Positions 63,791 through 64,000 of a stretch of 64,000 nucleotides of DNA are shown one piece after another (position 1 is the first letter of the stretch; each line of letters begins with the position of its first letter). Source of the DNA: Ichthyophis bannanicus (lineage: Eukaryota; Chordata; Amphibia; Gymnophiona; Ichthyophiidae); contig CM066031.1 of NCBI GenBank assembly GCA_033557465.1, forward strand, positions 1,227,763,312 to 1,227,827,311, in the 5' to 3' direction. The notes under the pieces were generated by a model, which saw nothing but the letters and a program-made list of their open reading frames with translations, ran no database searches and had not been told where the DNA came from. A program made the position numbers and the translations under genes.

Positions 63791-64000
63791 CATTAGAATC
63801 AGTGCTGCCCCCTCATGCTGGACCTTGAAGAGGGTTTTGGCGACCAAAGTGGTCAGCTGAAAGGCATAGAGGGGGCCTTCCATCCACAGGATCAGGAAGG
63901 CATCTGCCATTATGTACTCTCGCCGGTTGCGGCTCCCGCAAGCAGAAGCGGGGCAGCTGTGCATTGTCCGGGGTGGCAAAGAGGTCCATCACGGGCATCC
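63791..64000 (-). pseudogene. DIRS-C post-RNase H domain (C4), partial
   Basis: Minus-strand blocks: VMDLFATPDNAQLPRFCLRE at the window edge, ADAFLILWMEGPLYAFQLTT and VAKTLFKVQHEGAALILMAP followed by RWPRQP. It matches the DLFASP...WPRQPWFP segment after RNase H in the other copies. One frameshift lies near 63925. The 5' part lies outside the window. Confidence 0.85.

Larger units (their letters stand above)
61887..64000 (-). mobile_element. DIRS-C copy C4, reverse strand, cut by window end
   Basis: The right end on the minus strand finishes GGCGAGTAACTATGC at 61887, next to AAA on the plus strand (TTT on the element strand). The inverted right unit runs to about 62195. The ICR/left-like segment TTTCTCCAGGAACAAGCAGG is at 62198-62217. 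YR and the end of RNase H follow on the minus strand. A tRNA-derived SINE splits the YR. RT and gag lie outside the window. Confidence 0.88.

Noticed and set aside
1..64000. Endogenous retrovirus or LTR retrotransposon as the source of the RT frames
   Set aside because: No protease, DDE integrase, envelope or long terminal repeats. RT is followed by RNase H and a tyrosine recombinase, and the ends are inverted, so the elements are DIRS.

Overview
The window is vertebrate repeat DNA with no recognisable host gene, tRNA, rRNA or CRISPR array. Nearly every base belongs to a transposon, and most transposons sit inside other transposons. The dominant class is the tyrosine-recombinase (YR) retrotransposon group DIRS. 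Its copies carry gag with a Cys/His zinc knuckle, then reverse transcriptase (RT) plus RNase H (RH), then a YR, then an inverted right end. They have no protease and no DDE integrase. The second class is CR1 LINEs with an SGNH-esterase ORF1, an AP-endonuclease/RT ORF2 and an ATGTTCTT-repeat 3' end. Minor components are L1-type ORF1-only retroposons, an L2-type LINE, a tRNA-derived SINE and foldback sequences. A genome this rich in DIRS and CR1 suggests a large-genome amphibian, possibly a caecilian. That is inference from repeat content, not a species identification.

I use four working names for DIRS groups, based on termini and coding sequence. A, B and C share related ends; D is older and more decayed. 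Layout: (1) 1-4785: copy A1 (+) lies in the tail of a B copy, which lies in the tail of a C copy, which lies in D sequence. (2) 4786-22105: C1 (+), which has lost RT/RH, is split by a CR1 (-, 7741-21717); that CR1 is itself split by B1 (8978-13624) and A2 (14095-19808). (3) 22106-22745: L1-type ORF1 retroposon (-). (4) 22746-34733: C2 (+) is split by A3 (-, 23069-32366), and A3 is split by a younger CR1 (+, 25250-28787) whose 982-codon ORF2 is open. (5) 34734-35267: unassigned. (6) 35268-41373: CR1 fragment (-) split by C3 (35520-41234). (7) 41374-48490: D sequence carrying A4, which lacks its right terminus and has a 177-bp hairpin insertion in gag. (8) 48490-49965: a second L1-type ORF1 retroposon (-). 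(9) 49966-60920: D ends and a decayed D element, with B2 (50269-56993) inside and an L2 fragment inside B2. (10) 60922-61883: foldback, minisatellite and a LINE/SINE tail. (11) 61887-64000: C4 (-), cut by the window edge.

The copies show the mechanism clearly. A left end, the right end and an internal complementary region (ICR) just inside the right end together spell the circle junction expected for YR-mediated integration. Uninterrupted flanks on both sides of several insertions show a T-rich trinucleotide at the junctions and no longer duplication. CR1, SINE and L2 insertions use the other route, target-primed reverse transcription. Almost every DIRS coding region has frameshifts or stops. 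The exception in the window is the CR1 ORF2 at 25665-28613.

Candidates for something new are: the gag-bearing B1 derivative whose pol/YR is replaced by about 1.5 kb of unrelated T-rich sequence; the hairpin retroposon at 43936-44112; a palindrome near the left end that keeps its symmetry although its bases differ between A and B; and splice-donor-like termini that frame an exon-like segment in every right end.
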